From assembly GCF_900111395.1 (NCBI RefSeq), contig NZ_FOHV01000023.1, forward strand, positions 1 to 44,905: DNA of 44,905 bases. Reading direction: 5' to 3'. Of the stretch, positions 8,959 through 17,854 are shown piece after piece (position 1 is the first letter of the stretch; every line of letters starts with the position of its first letter). The position numbers and the translations under genes were made by a program. The stretch comes from Thorsellia anophelis DSM 18579 (GTDB lineage: Bacteria; Pseudomonadota; Gammaproteobacteria; Enterobacterales; Thorselliaceae). The notes beneath the pieces were generated by a model. It worked only from the letters and a program-made list of their open reading frames with translations, did not search any database and was not told the DNA's origin.

Positions 8959-9954
8959 ATGAACAACACAATCAATTCCAAAAAGCATAAAGAATTTATT
9001 CCGCAATTTAAGTGGCAATTTATCACTCCAAAATATTGGGGAGTATGGCTTCTTGTTCTATTAATGATAATAACCGCTTACTTACCTATAAGAGGTAGGG
9101 ATAAATTTTTAGGAAATTTAGGCAAAAGAGTAGGGCGAATAGCTAAAAGTGCAAGGAGAAGAGCTCAAATTAATTTGATGTATTGCTTTCCTGAAAAAAG
9201 CGAAGGAGAGCGAGAGAACATCATTGATGAGATGTTTGCTGTTGCTCCACAGTGCATGATTATGATGGTTGAATTAAGCATTAAATCGCCTGAAACAGTA
9301 CTTAAAAGAGTTGATTGGGATGGATATCAGCATATTGAAGAACTTATTAAATCAGGTCAAAATGCAATCTTTATGGTTCCACATGGATGGGCTGTAGATA
9401 TCCCCGCAATGTTATTAGCAGCAAAGGGATATCCTATGGCGGCAATGTTTCATCATCAGCGTAACGAGTTAGTCGATTACCTTTGGAATTATGCAAGGAG
9501 AAGATTTGGTGGGAGAATGCATGCACGTGAAGACGGTATAAAGCCTTTTATTATTTCAATAAAAGAAAAATATTGGGGATATTATTTACCAGATCAGGAT
9601 CATGGTCCAGAATATAGTGAGTTTGTTGATTTTTTCGGCACTTATAAAGCAACATTACCTGCCATTGGGAAACTTGCCAAAGTAAGTAGATCAATTGTAA
9701 TACCTTTATTCCCTAGTTATTGTAATAAAATCCATAGGCTTAAGATTAAGGTGTTGCCACCTATGGAGGACTCAATTTGGCAAGAAGATGACCAAAGCGC
9801 TGCTCGGGCTATGAATGTAGCTGTTGAGAGTTTAGTCAGCCCTGATTTATCACAATATACTTGGATATTAAAATTACTTAAAACCAGAAAAAATGGTGAA
9901 ACTGAACCTTATTCTCGCAAAGAATTATACCCGTATAAAAAAAAATCAGATTGA
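8959..9954 (+). CDS. lpxM: Lipid A myristoyltransferase LpxM
   Basis: Adds the last secondary acyl chain (myristoyl in E. coli) to the 3' side of lipid A at the inner-membrane cytoplasmic face. It has one N-terminal membrane helix (about 27-43). The late acyltransferase motif H142-G-W-A-V-D147 is present, with 'QDHGPEYSEFVDFFGTYKATLPAIGKL' and TWILKLLKTRK near the end, all nearly identical to E. coli LpxM. The preserved N-terminal 'CFPEKSEGERENIIDEMFA' favours LpxM over LpxL. At 331 aa it is a few residues longer than E. coli LpxM. Its place directly after mepM repeats the enterobacterial order. Its presence suggests fully acylated lipid A. Confidence 0.95.
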   Translation: MNNTINSKKHKEFIPQFKWQFITPKYWGVWLLVLLMIITAYLPIRGRDKFLGNLGKRVGRIAKSARRRAQINLMYCFPEKSEGERENIIDEMFAVAPQCMIMMVELSIKSPETVLKRVDWDGYQHIEELIKSGQNAIFMVPHGWAVDIPAMLLAAKGYPMAAMFHHQRNELVDYLWNYARRRFGGRMHAREDGIKPFIISIKEKYWGYYLPDQDHGPEYSEFVDFFGTYKATLPAIGKLAKVSRSIVIPLFPSYCNKIHRLKIKVLPPMEDSIWQEDDQSAARAMNVAVESLVSPDLSQYTWILKLLKTRKNGETEPYSRKELYPYKKKSD

Positions 9955-9974
9955 TGCTGAAATCATTTGAGTAA

Positions 9975-9991
9975 TGTGCTAAATTAGCACA
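9975..9991. promoter_or_regulatory. 17-bp palindrome upstream of ybhL-like gene
   Basis: TGTGCTAAATTAGCACA is a perfect dyad around a central A, 67-83 bases before the ATG at 10058 and 20 bases after the lpxM stop. With no U run it looks more like an operator than a terminator; a TATACT motif lies about 8 bases further on. The cognate regulator is unknown. Confidence 0.45.
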
Positions 9992-10057
9992 GGTTGGTAT
10001 ACTAGAATAAGTGAAGTTGTATACTTTTTATTTTTTTGAATTTATGAGGATTTAAAA

Positions 10058-10774
10058 ATGAACCAGTTTGGAAAGAATCAAAACGGCTCGATTGTCCAAG
10101 GTGTAAGCGGAAGCATACAAGCGTACATGGCAAATGTATATGCATGGATGACCGCTGGTATAGGTTTAACTGCTTTTGTTTCATTTCTTTTATTAAGAAA
10201 TCCAGAAGAGTTTAATGCTTTTTTACAAGCAAATGGGATGTTTGTATTTGTTTTATTTTTCGCACAAATAGGTATTGTAATCGCGTTATCTTGGGCAATG
10301 CCAAAGATTAGTGCTGGAACTGCAACTGTATTATTTATGCTTTATTCTGCGTTAACTGGTGTGACTTTGTCAGCGATTGTGATGAAATATACACATGAGT
10401 CAGTTTTAGGCGCATTTATAGTTGCTGCTGGTATGTTTGGTGCAATGACCTTTATAGGATATACTACTAAAAGGGATTTGACTAAGTTAGGTAGTTTTTT
10501 AATGATGGGGCTTATTGGAATTATTTTAGCGTCTATCGTTAATATCTTTTTAGTAGACAGTGTTTTGGCCTCTATTATTAGCTATGTAGGTGTTTTAGTT
10601 TTTGTTGGGCTGACTGCTTATGATACTCAAAAATTAAAAGAAATCGGAGAACAGATTGATCCTACCGATGCATCTGCGTTTAGAAAATATACAATCTTTG
10701 GTGCGCTAACATTATATCTAGACTTTATTAATCTATTTATCATGCTGTTACGTATTATTGGTGATCGTCGTTAA
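10058..10774 (+). CDS. ybhL: Bax inhibitor-1/YccA family membrane protein, YbhL-like
   Basis: A seven-helix inner-membrane protein of the BI-1/TMBIM family (238 aa); relatives include pH-sensitive calcium leak channels, but the bacterial role is unsettled. Hydrophobic helices are at about 26-48, 62-80, 85-105, 112-132, 142-160, 164-182 and 206-230. Typical motifs are 'YAWMTAGIGLTAFVSF' near the start, 'YSALTGVTLSAIV', 'TFIGYTTKRDLTKLGSFLMMGLIG' and the conserved 'LTAYDTQKLKE' near helix 6. The resemblance is to E. coli YbhL rather than YccA. ATG at 10058 follows ATGAGGATTTAAAA. A dyad (9975-9991) lies upstream. Confidence 0.85.
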   Translation: MNQFGKNQNGSIVQGVSGSIQAYMANVYAWMTAGIGLTAFVSFLLLRNPEEFNAFLQANGMFVFVLFFAQIGIVIALSWAMPKISAGTATVLFMLYSALTGVTLSAIVMKYTHESVLGAFIVAAGMFGAMTFIGYTTKRDLTKLGSFLMMGLIGIILASIVNIFLVDSVLASIISYVGVLVFVGLTAYDTQKLKEIGEQIDPTDASAFRKYTIFGALTLYLDFINLFIMLLRIIGDRR

Positions 10775-10821
10775 TATTTATTTTTGACTATCTCTTAAGA
10801 GATGGTTATTATGCGCGCCCT

Positions 10822-11364
10822 ATGAATAATGTTGATATTAATTTTGCAAAAAAAATACCGGTTACCTTTGATGCTTTAAAGTGCGCCCAAAAGCGTATTG
10901 ATTACTCAGGGGTATATGCTAAATCGTTGTTTAAATCTAGATTTGGTGAAGCGGTTGAATCAATAGAGAGTGATATTAATGTGTCAGTTTCTTTTGATTT
11001 CGATCTTGAAAGGCGCGTTGTGATAAACGGCAAAGCAGATATAGAAGTGATTGTCTGTTGCCAACGTTGCAATGAGAAATTTAAGAAAACAGTGGGTGTT
11101 GAATTTCATTTAAGCCCACTGAAAGATATTGCATTAGCAGATAAATTACCCTATGAGTATGAGCCAGTAATGGTAAATGAGTGGGGTGAAATAGATCTGG
11201 TTAATGCAATAGAGGATGAATTTTTACTATCATTACCGATGTTTACAAAGCATGAGCTTGACGTTTGTCATGTTCCTGAGCTCGTAAGAACATTTGGTGA
11301 AGTTTTACCAGACAGTGATAAGAAAAATCCTTTTGCAGTTTTGTCTCAATTAAAAAAACACTAA
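10822..11364 (+). CDS. yceD: YceD / DUF177 protein, 23S rRNA accumulation protein
   Basis: A 180-residue DUF177 protein matching E. coli YceD: 'IPVTFDALKCAQKRIDYSGVYA' at the start, CCQRCNEKF (about 77-85), 'YEYEPVMVNEWGEIDLVNAIEDEFLLSLP' and an end motif NPFAVLSQLKK. The family is linked to 23S rRNA accumulation and is almost always found just upstream of rpmF, as here (52-base gap), so the two form a unit. The exact molecular role is not known. A 14-bp palindrome ATCTCTTAAGAGAT lies just upstream at 10790-10803. Confidence 0.92.
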   Translation: MNNVDINFAKKIPVTFDALKCAQKRIDYSGVYAKSLFKSRFGEAVESIESDINVSVSFDFDLERRVVINGKADIEVIVCCQRCNEKFKKTVGVEFHLSPLKDIALADKLPYEYEPVMVNEWGEIDLVNAIEDEFLLSLPMFTKHELDVCHVPELVRTFGEVLPDSDKKNPFAVLSQLKKH

Positions 11365-11415
11365 GCATATAACATGCTTTTTTATAAAATTTATTTAAGT
11401 TTAGGAGTATAATCC

Positions 11416-11586
11416 ATGGCAGTTCAACAAAATAAACCAACTCGTTCAGCGCGTGGTATGCGTCGCTCACATGATGCTTTAACAACTGCAGCTGTATCTG
11501 TTGATAAAGAATCTGGTGAAACCCATTTACGTCATCATGTGACTAAAGATGGTTATTACCGTGGCCGTAAAGTAATCAATAAGTAA
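11416..11586 (+). CDS. rpmF: Ribosomal protein bL32
   Basis: A 56-residue basic protein starting [20 protein letters not shown] and ending [10 protein letters not shown], which is the bL32 pattern of gammaproteobacteria. It is a structural protein of the large subunit. ATG at 11416 is preceded by GGAG with 9-base spacing. It follows yceD by about 50 bases, and a strong hairpin begins 14 bases after the stop. In E. coli and many relatives plsX comes next; here it does not. Confidence 0.97.
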   Translation: MAVQQNKPTRSARGMRRSHDALTTAAVSVDKESGETHLRHHVTKDGYYRGRKVINK

Positions 11587-11599
11587 TATTGATATAGAG

Positions 11600-11629
11600 A
11601 TTGCTTTAGGTTATTAAACCTAAAGCAAT
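11600..11629 (+). terminator. Hairpin after rpmF
   Basis: ATTGCTTTAGGTT (11600-11612), loop ATTA, AACCTAAAGCAAT (11617-11629): a perfect 13-bp stem with a 4-base loop right after rpmF. It is followed by AATTTGG rather than a long U run. It probably separates yceD-rpmF from the fab genes. Confidence 0.65.
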
Positions 11630-11822
11630 AATTTGGAATTCAAATCATTATCGGAATGGCAAAAGCCTGCAGTCAAAGTGCAATGAATGATATGCTATTG
11701 CGCAATCTAACACTTCAATGAAAGATTTAAATGTATTTTTTAATAATGCCTTTTAACCTATAGGCTAGCTACATTTTCAGTCGTTACCTCAACTCATCCC
11801 CAAATATTAGGATCGCTAATCT

Positions 11823-12788
11823 ATGTCCAATTCAACATATAGTAAAATACTAGGTACAGGTAGTTATTTACCTAAACAAAAACTAACAAATTTTGATTTG
11901 GAAAAGATGGTTGAAACAACTGACGAGTGGATTGTTGCAAGAACAGGTATCCGTGAGAGGCTGATTGCTAACGATGAAGAAACTGTTAGTTATATGGGAG
12001 AACAAGCAGCAAGAAAAGCTATTGACATGGCAGGTATAGATATAAATGAGATTGATTTAATTATCGTGGCAACAACGTCACATAGCCATCAATTTCCAAG
12101 CGCAGCATGTGAGATACAGCACAAATTAGGTTTAAAAAACATCGGTGCATTTGACATTGCAGCAGCTTGTGCTGGCTTTTGCTATGCGCTTAGTGTTGCA
12201 GATCAATTTATAAAGTCCGGAATGTCTAAAAATGTCTTAGTCATTGGTGCTGATAGATTAGCCCACACAGTTGATAAGTCAGATAGAGGTACTGTTATTT
12301 TATTTGGTGATGCCGCAGGGGCTGTTGTTGTTGGTGCATCTGAGCAACCCGGTATTCTATCTACCCACTTGCATGCAGATGGAAAATTTGCTGAATTATT
12401 AACTCTTCCAAATCAAAGCCGAGAAAAAGCGGATGAAAAAGCATATTTGACTATGGCTGGAAATCAGGTATTTAAAGTTGCTGTGACCGAACTTGCAAAT
12501 GTAGTAGAAGAAACACTTAGAGCGAATCAAATTGAAAATAATCAGTTAGACTGGTTAGTCCCACATCAAGCTAATTTACGCATTATAAGTGCTACGGCGC
12601 AAAAATTAGGTATGCCAATGGAAAAAGTTGTCGTAACTCTAGATAAATTAGGTAACACCTCTGCAGCATCTGTACCAACAGCATTAGATGAGGCTGTTAG
12701 AGATGGACGAATTAAGCGTGGGCAGTTAATCCTTCTAGAAGCTTTCGGTGGGGGATTTACTTGGGGCTCTGCGCTCGTCAGATTTTAA
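11823..12788 (+). CDS. fabH: 3-oxoacyl-ACP synthase III (KAS III)
   Basis: Starts type II fatty acid synthesis by condensing acetyl-CoA with malonyl-ACP. The catalytic triad is visible: Cys116 in [13 protein letters not shown], His in VPHQANLRI (about 248) and Asn in LGNTSAAS (about 278). Other landmarks are '[15 protein letters not shown]' and the C-terminal '[16 protein letters not shown]'. At 321 aa it is a few residues longer than E. coli FabH at the N-terminus. ATG at 11823 is used. It leads the fab cluster and needs its own promoter in the 193 bases after the rpmF hairpin; in E. coli plsX sits upstream. Confidence 0.97.
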   Translation: MSNSTYSKILGTGSYLPKQKLTNFDLEKMVETTDEWIVARTGIRERLIANDEETVSYMGEQAARKAIDMAGIDINEIDLIIVATTSHSHQFPSAACEIQHKLGLKNIGAFDIAAACAGFCYALSVADQFIKSGMSKNVLVIGADRLAHTVDKSDRGTVILFGDAAGAVVVGASEQPGILSTHLHADGKFAELLTLPNQSREKADEKAYLTMAGNQVFKVAVTELANVVEETLRANQIENNQLDWLVPHQANLRIISATAQKLGMPMEKVVVTLDKLGNTSAASVPTALDEAVRDGRIKRGQLILLEAFGGGFTWGSALVRF

Positions 12789-12812
12789 AGTTTAGATAAA
12801 AAGGATAACTTT

Positions 12813-13757
12813 ATGAGTAAAATTGCATTTGTATTTCCAGGCCAAGGCTCTCAAAGTCTTGGTATGTTAAAGGAACTTGCTAATTTATACCCAATCATTA
12901 AGGAAACGTTTGCACAAGCAAGTGATGTATTAAATTATGATCTCTTCGCTTTGACGCAGGAAGGGCCTGAGGCTAAGTTAAACCAAACAGAACATACTCA
13001 ACCTGCGCTTTTAGCTGCTTCCGTTTCAATTTATAGACTATGGGCTAGCTTAAATGGACCTAAAGCCGATTATCTTGCGGGACATAGCCTAGGTGAATAT
13101 TCTGCACTCGTATGTGCAGGAATATTACCTTTTGCTGATGCTATCAAGCTTGTTGAATTAAGAGGCCAACTTATGCAGCAGGCAGTACCCGCAGGTGAAG
13201 GAGCTATGTCGGCTATCATTGGCTTGTCTGATGAGAAAATAGCAGAAGCTTGTGATATTGCAGCTGAAAATGAAATTGTTTCACCTGTTAATTATAATTC
13301 TCCAGGGCAAGTTGTTATTGCAGGAAATAAGCAAGCTGTTGAACGTGCGAATATTTTATGTAAGGAAGCTGGTGCAAAACGTGCATTACTACTACCAGTT
13401 AGTGTACCTTCTCATTGTTTATTAATGAAGCCAATCGCAGAGATATTTAAATCGGCACTTGAAAAAATTTCATTAAACTCACCTTTAATTCCAGTAATCA
13501 ACAATGTTGATGTGACCATGCTCACAGAATCGAAAAGTATTCAAGATGCACTGGTAAGGCAACTTTATAATCCTGTTAAATGGTCTCAAAGCATGCAGTT
13601 TTTAGCAGAGCAAGGTGTGACACAATTGATTGAAATGGGGCCTGGTAAGGTACTCACTGGTCTTGCTAAACGTATTGATGAAAGATTAGAAAGCTTAGCG
13701 GTTAATACCCCAGATAGCCTTCAAACAGCTTTAGCAAAATCAATAGAATCTATTTAA
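12813..13757 (+). CDS. fabD: Malonyl-CoA:ACP transacylase
   Basis: Moves the malonyl group from CoA to the acyl carrier protein. The nucleophile is Ser92 in AGHSLGEYSAL and the partner His201 in VPSHCLLM, both at the same numbers as in E. coli FabD. The N-terminal FPGQGSQS motif and C-terminal 'LIEMGPGKVLTGL' are present. 314 aa is near the usual 309. It follows fabH by 24 bases with AAAGGATAA before the ATG, consistent with one operon. Confidence 0.97.
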   Translation: MSKIAFVFPGQGSQSLGMLKELANLYPIIKETFAQASDVLNYDLFALTQEGPEAKLNQTEHTQPALLAASVSIYRLWASLNGPKADYLAGHSLGEYSALVCAGILPFADAIKLVELRGQLMQQAVPAGEGAMSAIIGLSDEKIAEACDIAAENEIVSPVNYNSPGQVVIAGNKQAVERANILCKEAGAKRALLLPVSVPSHCLLMKPIAEIFKSALEKISLNSPLIPVINNVDVTMLTESKSIQDALVRQLYNPVKWSQSMQFLAEQGVTQLIEMGPGKVLTGLAKRIDERLESLAVNTPDSLQTALAKSIESI

Positions 13758-13804
13758 ACTTGACTTAAACATAATATTTTTTTTAAACTAATAGGTAGTC
13801 ATAT

Positions 13805-14539
13805 ATGAATCTTACAGGTAAAGTCGTATTAGTTACGGGAGCAAGCCGTGGTATTGGACAAGCAATCGCACTAAAATTAATTAGTTTAGGGGCTACCGTA
13901 CTTGGCACAGCAACATCTGAATCTGGTGCTGATAAAATTAGCGAATATTTAGGCAAAGATGGGAAAGGATTTGTACTAAATGTGACAGATAGCTCATCTA
14001 TTGAGCAAACGTTAGAAAAAATACGTGCTGAATTTGGTGAAATTGACATTTTAGTGAATAATGCAGGTATTACGCGTGATAATTTAATGATGCGTATGAA
14101 AGATGATGAATGGAATGATATTATTAATACTAATTTAAATTCTGTTTTTTACCTTTCTAAAGCAGTAATGCGAGCTATGATGAAAAAACGTTTTGGTCGC
14201 ATTATTACTATTGGCTCAGTTGTCGGCAGTATGGGCAATGCTGGGCAAGCTAATTACGCGGCTGCTAAAGCTGCTGTGATTGGTCTAAGCAAATCGTTGG
14301 CACGAGAAATCGCTTCTCGTGGCATAACGGTAAACGTCGTTGCTCCTGGTTTCATTGAAACTGATATGACCAGAGCACTAACGGAAGAACAACGGTCAAA
14401 CATATTATCCCAAGTCCCAGCAGGGCGCTTAGGAGAGGCTAAAGAAATCGCTAATGTTGTAGCTTTCCTTGCTTCTGAAGAGGCAAGCTACATAACGGGT
14501 GAAACTATACATGTCAATGGTGGCATGTTAATGGTTTAA
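13805..14539 (+). CDS. fabG: 3-oxoacyl-ACP reductase
   Basis: NADPH-dependent reduction of 3-ketoacyl-ACP in each elongation cycle. A short-chain dehydrogenase with TGASRGIG (about 11-18), NNAGIT (about 85-90) and catalytic Ser138, Tyr151 and Lys155 (YAAAK), all at E. coli positions. It ends GGMLMV. Length 244 aa, as in E. coli. It lies 47 bases after fabD in the same unit. Confidence 0.97.
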   Translation: MNLTGKVVLVTGASRGIGQAIALKLISLGATVLGTATSESGADKISEYLGKDGKGFVLNVTDSSSIEQTLEKIRAEFGEIDILVNNAGITRDNLMMRMKDDEWNDIINTNLNSVFYLSKAVMRAMMKKRFGRIITIGSVVGSMGNAGQANYAAAKAAVIGLSKSLAREIASRGITVNVVAPGFIETDMTRALTEEQRSNILSQVPAGRLGEAKEIANVVAFLASEEASYITGETIHVNGGMLMV

Positions 14540-14563
14540 CCTAGCGCATCTTTTTGTATAATT

Positions 14564-14594
14564 TTGCATAAATTTGAGCAAAATAGTGTAGAAT
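14564..14594 (+). promoter_or_regulatory. Possible acpP promoter
   Basis: TTGCAT (14564-14569) and TAGAAT (14589-14594) are separated by 19 bases, upstream of acpP. The spacing is long, so this is only a candidate; acpP is expected to have its own strong promoter. Confidence 0.35.
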
Positions 14595-14656
14595 ATGCGA
14601 GCTTGATTTATTTAAGCAGTTTGTGTTTTTTTTCCATTAATAAATTACAAGAACCA

Positions 14657-14668
14657 TCGCGAAAGCGA
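14657..14668 (+). promoter_or_regulatory. acpP leader hairpin with GAAA tetraloop
   Basis: TCGC-GAAA-GCGA forms a 4-bp stem closed by a GNRA tetraloop, 24-35 bases before the acpP start. From memory the E. coli acpP leader carries nearly the same sequence around CATCGCGAAAGCGA followed by GATAGGAAATTT, so the leader seems unusually conserved. Confidence 0.5.
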
Positions 14669-14691
14669 AGTTTGATAGGAAATTTACAAGT

Positions 14692-14928
14692 ATGAGCGCT
14701 ATCGAAGAACGTGTTAAGAATATCATTATTGAACGTCTAGGTGTTAAACCAGAAGAAGTTGTTAATTCAGCTTCTTTTGTTGAAGACTTAGGTGCAGATT
14801 CACTTGATACAGTTGAATTAGTTATGGCTTTAGAAGAAGAATTTGACACAGAAATTCCTGATGAAGAAGCTGAAAAAATCACAACTGTTCAGGCAGCAAT
14901 TGATTTTATTAACGCTAATTTGCAGTAA
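14692..14928 (+). CDS. acpP: Acyl carrier protein
   Basis: The 78-residue cytoplasmic carrier of growing acyl chains. It is acidic and helical with the phosphopantetheine site Ser37 in [10 protein letters not shown]; almost every residue matches E. coli AcpP (78 aa). AcpS adds the prosthetic group. ATG at 14692; AGGA lies about 11 bases before it, in a leader with a conserved-looking hairpin. It has its own upstream region (152 bases after fabG) and a downstream hairpin, as expected for a gene expressed far more strongly than its neighbours. Confidence 0.98.
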   Translation: MSAIEERVKNIIIERLGVKPEEVVNSASFVEDLGADSLDTVELVMALEEEFDTEIPDEEAEKITTVQAAIDFINANLQ

Positions 14929-14939
14929 TCAGAAGCTTA

Positions 14940-14961
14940 GAGGCGGTCTTTTGATCGCCTC
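14940..14961 (+). terminator. Hairpin between acpP and fabF
   Basis: GAGGCGGTC (14940-14948), loop TTTT, GATCGCCTC (14953-14961): a 9-bp stem with one G-U pair, 11 bases after the acpP stop. No U run follows, so partial read-through into fabF is likely. Confidence 0.6.
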
Positions 14962-15011
14962 GACTAATTACATTTATTGTTTACCTACCCCAACTATCCT
15001 TGGAGGGCGCA

Positions 15012-16265
15012 GTGTCTAAGCGTCGAGTAGTCGTGACCGGTCTGGGCATGCTAACTCCTGTCGGCAATACCGTTGAATCCACATGGCAAGCCATATTAGC
15101 CGGTCAGAGTGGCATAAGCCTCATTGAACATTTTGATACAACTCCTTTTGCGACAAAGTTTGCAGGCATGGTCAAAGATTTTAATTGTGATGATTATAAC
15201 ATCACTCGTAAAGAAGCCCGTAAAATGGACTTATTTATTCAATACGGTATCGCAGCTGGTGTACAAGCCATGCAAGATTCTGGAATTGAAGTGAATGAAT
15301 CAAATGCTACCCGTATTGGGTGTGCTATCGGTTCTGGTATCGGTGGATTAGGATTAATTGAAGAAAATCATGCCGCATTAGTGCTAAGCGGCCCGAAGAA
15401 AATTAGTCCATTTTTTGTGCCATCTACTATTGTAAATATGATATCAGGGCATTTGAGTATTACTTATGGTCTGAGAGGACCGAGTATTACTATTGCAACA
15501 GCCTGTACATCAGGCGTGCATAATATTGGACATGCTGCTCGTATCATTATGCATGGAGATGCAGATGTTATGCTAGCTGGTGGCGGTGAAAAAGCAAGTA
15601 CACCACTTGGTGTAGGCGGTTTTGGTGCATCTAGAGCGCTTTCAACCCGTAATGATGATCCTGCTGCTGCAAGTCGTCCTTGGGATAAAGATCGTGATGG
15701 ATTTGTACTTGGAGATGGTGCAGGTATACTTGTGCTTGAAGAGTATGAACATGCTAAAGCACGTGGAGCGAAAATATATGCTGAGATTGTTGGTTTTGGT
15801 ATGAGTAGTGATGCATATCATATGACTTCTCCGCCTGAAGATGGTGCTGGGGCTGCGCTTGCGATGGAAAATGCACTTAAAGATGCCGGTGTTGAACCTT
15901 CAAAAGTTGGATATGTTAATGCACATGGTACCTCTACAAATGCAGGTGATAAAGCTGAGACTCAAGCTGTTAAAACAATTTTTGGGCAAGATGCTAAAAA
16001 AGTACTAGTTAGTTCGACTAAGTCAATGACAGGTCATTTGCTAGGTGCAGCAGGTGCAATCGAGACCATATTTTCAGTTTTAGCATTACGAGATCAATCT
16101 GTTCCACCAACGATTAATTTAGATAATCCTGATGAAGGATGTGATTTAGATTACGTTGCACATGAAGCAAGACAAGTGAAAAATCTAGATTATGTGTTAT
16201 GTAATTCTTTTGGTTTCGGTGGTACAAATGGATCTGTATTGCTTAAAAAGATGGATTGTAAATAG
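15012..16265 (+). CDS. fabF: 3-oxoacyl-ACP synthase II (KAS II)
   Basis: Condenses malonyl-ACP with longer acyl-ACPs; in E. coli it controls the temperature response of unsaturated fatty acids. Catalytic Cys165 in ATACTSGVH, the two histidines in VNAHGTST and [10 protein letters not shown], and the end motif [11 protein letters not shown] are all present. I choose GTG at 15012 instead of TTG at 15000: the product then begins [14 protein letters not shown] as in E. coli, and GGAGGG (15002-15007) lies at the right distance. The length is then 417 aa. It is the last gene of the fab cluster and is followed by a good terminator. Confidence 0.96.
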   Translation: MSKRRVVVTGLGMLTPVGNTVESTWQAILAGQSGISLIEHFDTTPFATKFAGMVKDFNCDDYNITRKEARKMDLFIQYGIAAGVQAMQDSGIEVNESNATRIGCAIGSGIGGLGLIEENHAALVLSGPKKISPFFVPSTIVNMISGHLSITYGLRGPSITIATACTSGVHNIGHAARIIMHGDADVMLAGGGEKASTPLGVGGFGASRALSTRNDDPAAASRPWDKDRDGFVLGDGAGILVLEEYEHAKARGAKIYAEIVGFGMSSDAYHMTSPPEDGAGAALAMENALKDAGVEPSKVGYVNAHGTSTNAGDKAETQAVKTIFGQDAKKVLVSSTKSMTGHLLGAAGAIETIFSVLALRDQSVPPTINLDNPDEGCDLDYVAHEARQVKNLDYVLCNSFGFGGTNGSVLLKKMDCK

Positions 16266-16315
16266 TGACTAAAAGGATTTAAAAAGTGTTGCCTCAAAAG
16301 AGGTAAATTGATTCA

Positions 16316-16339
16316 AAAAGCTGCCATCGTGCAGCTTTT
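16316..16339 (+). terminator. Rho-independent terminator after fabF
   Basis: AAAAGCTGC (16316-16324) and GCAGCTTTT (16331-16339) with a 6-base loop, followed by ATTTTTTA. Classic shape, closing the fab cluster. Confidence 0.85.
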
Positions 16340-16359
16340 ATTTTTTAGGGGAACAAATT

Positions 16360-17268
16360 ATGTTAAAAAAAATAAATGGCTTATTTCCTTTTTGGGCTAT
16401 AGGATTTGGAATTTGTGCGTTTTTCAAACCTGATTTTTTTGTTGAATTTAAAGGGTGGATTAATTATCTCTTAATGGCAATTATGTTTTTTATGGGATTG
16501 ACATTGAGTATTGACGATTTTAAGCGAGTAACTAAAAAGCCTATCATTATTCTTTTAACTGTGGGACTACAGTTTTTACTCATGCCGTTATTTGCGTTAT
16601 TAATTTCTAAAGTAATGGGATTTGATCAGGATGTTATGGTTGGGATGATACTGGTGGGTGCTGTATCCGGTGGAACAGCCTCGAATGTTATGACTTATCT
16701 TGCTAAAGGCGACGTTGCTCTTTCCGTGAGTATGACGATGCTATCAACTTTACTTTCTATTGTTTTGACTCCTATTATTATCTCATTGTATCTGAGCAGT
16801 AAAGTTGAAGTTGACTCAATTGGGATATTAAAAGGTCTCGTGCAGATTATTTTTGTGCCGATTATATTAGGTGCTATAGGTAATATGATATTGAAACAAA
16901 AAGTTGATAAGATTTGTGATGTCTTAACAAGTTTGTCTATGATTTCTATAATTTTTATTATTGCAATAGTGGTTGCATTAAATCAACCAAAGATGAGTAC
17001 GGTGGGTTTGCTAGTTTTCGTCGGCGTTATTTTGCATAATGGATTAGGTTTATTAAGCGGATATTACTGTACAAAATTGCTTGGATATGATGAAACGATT
17101 TGCCGTACTGTTGCGATAGAAGTTGGTATGCAAAATTCAGGTCTAGCAAGCTCGCTTGGACTCAAATATTTTACAGAGCTAAGTGCGTTACCTGGCGCTA
17201 TCTTTAGCGTATGGCATAATGTATCAGGTTCAATTTTAGCGGGTTATTGGGCAAAAAAACAAAAATAA
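16360..17268 (+). CDS. Bile acid:sodium symporter (BASS) family transporter
   Basis: A 302-residue membrane protein with about nine or ten hydrophobic helices, in the BASS fold. Family marks are the 'FFMGLTLSIDDFKRV' segment (about 42-56), the glycine-rich 'VGAVSGGTASNVMTYLAKGDVALSVSMT' (about 98-125) and the second crossing motif 'AIEVGMQNSGLASSL' (about 248-262), which line the sodium and substrate sites. Members carry bile acids, pantoate or ketopantoate, or keto-acids, and the substrate cannot be read from the sequence. It stands alone between the fab terminator and yheU. The start follows TAGGGGAACAAATT. Confidence 0.88.
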   Translation: MLKKINGLFPFWAIGFGICAFFKPDFFVEFKGWINYLLMAIMFFMGLTLSIDDFKRVTKKPIIILLTVGLQFLLMPLFALLISKVMGFDQDVMVGMILVGAVSGGTASNVMTYLAKGDVALSVSMTMLSTLLSIVLTPIIISLYLSSKVEVDSIGILKGLVQIIFVPIILGAIGNMILKQKVDKICDVLTSLSMISIIFIIAIVVALNQPKMSTVGLLVFVGVILHNGLGLLSGYYCTKLLGYDETICRTVAIEVGMQNSGLASSLGLKYFTELSALPGAIFSVWHNVSGSILAGYWAKKQK

Positions 17269-17446
17269 TCTGAGTTTGATTACAAATAATATTGGTAGTT
17301 TGTAATGAAATCGCAGTGGATGCGGTAACATTATTAATTTCGGTCTCCTTTATCGAATAATGATAACAACAATAAGGGAGGCCATTTAGGTATTGATATC
17401 TTAATATACTACAGTCCAAGATAACCATATTGAAGAACTAGTAGCA

Positions 17447-17674
17447 TCATTCATCCATATAATGGATGCTATCAATAGGTACAATGTTGACTGATTCGTT
17501 AATTTCTGACCAAATGATAGCGAGTTTATTTTGTTGAAACTGTTCTTTAACTTCTCTCACTTTAGATGCCAGAGAGACCTCGTAATCCCCATAATCTGTC
17601 CCTTCTCTTAGAATAAACTCTGTTATTAATGAATCAAGCGTATCAGTTTCCAATTCTTGCCATGGGATAATCAT
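17447..17674 (-). CDS. yheU: UPF0270 family protein YheU
   Basis: A 75-residue protein nearly superposable on E. coli YheU: MIIPWQELETDTLDSLITEF, then ILREGTDYGDYE and a VKEQ...AIIWSEINESVNIVP tail. The function is unknown. GGGAG lies 6-7 bases before the ATG. In E. coli it is in the yheSTU group; here yheS is 15 kb away and yheT is absent from the window. Confidence 0.93.
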   Translation of the reverse strand: MIIPWQELETDTLDSLITEFILREGTDYGDYEVSLASKVREVKEQFQQNKLAIIWSEINESVNIVPIDSIHYMDE

Positions 17675-17750
17675 TTAACACTCCCGTATTATAATAGTGT
17701 AGAACTTTAGGATGAATGTATATATAACTCAATTGAGGCTGGATAAAATA

Positions 17751-17779
17751 ATAAGGCTCGGTTAATAACCGAGCCTTAT
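17751..17779 (-). terminator. Terminator of the DUF945 gene
   Basis: ATAAGGCTCGGTT (17751-17763) pairs perfectly with AACCGAGCCTTAT (17767-17779), loop AAT. Read on the minus strand it is followed by TATTTTATCC. It lies 76 bases past the stop of the large DUF945 gene. Confidence 0.75.
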
Positions 17780-17854
17780 GGCTTAGCTAGAGTTGTGGAT
17801 ATTAAAAAATCTAATGTCCAAACTCAGCTGCAAAAATCAATACCATTTTAAAGA

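Noticed and set aside
17204-17428. 74-codon minus-strand frame overlapping the BASS transporter end
   Set aside because: No ribosome site, no family resemblance, partly antisense to a real gene.
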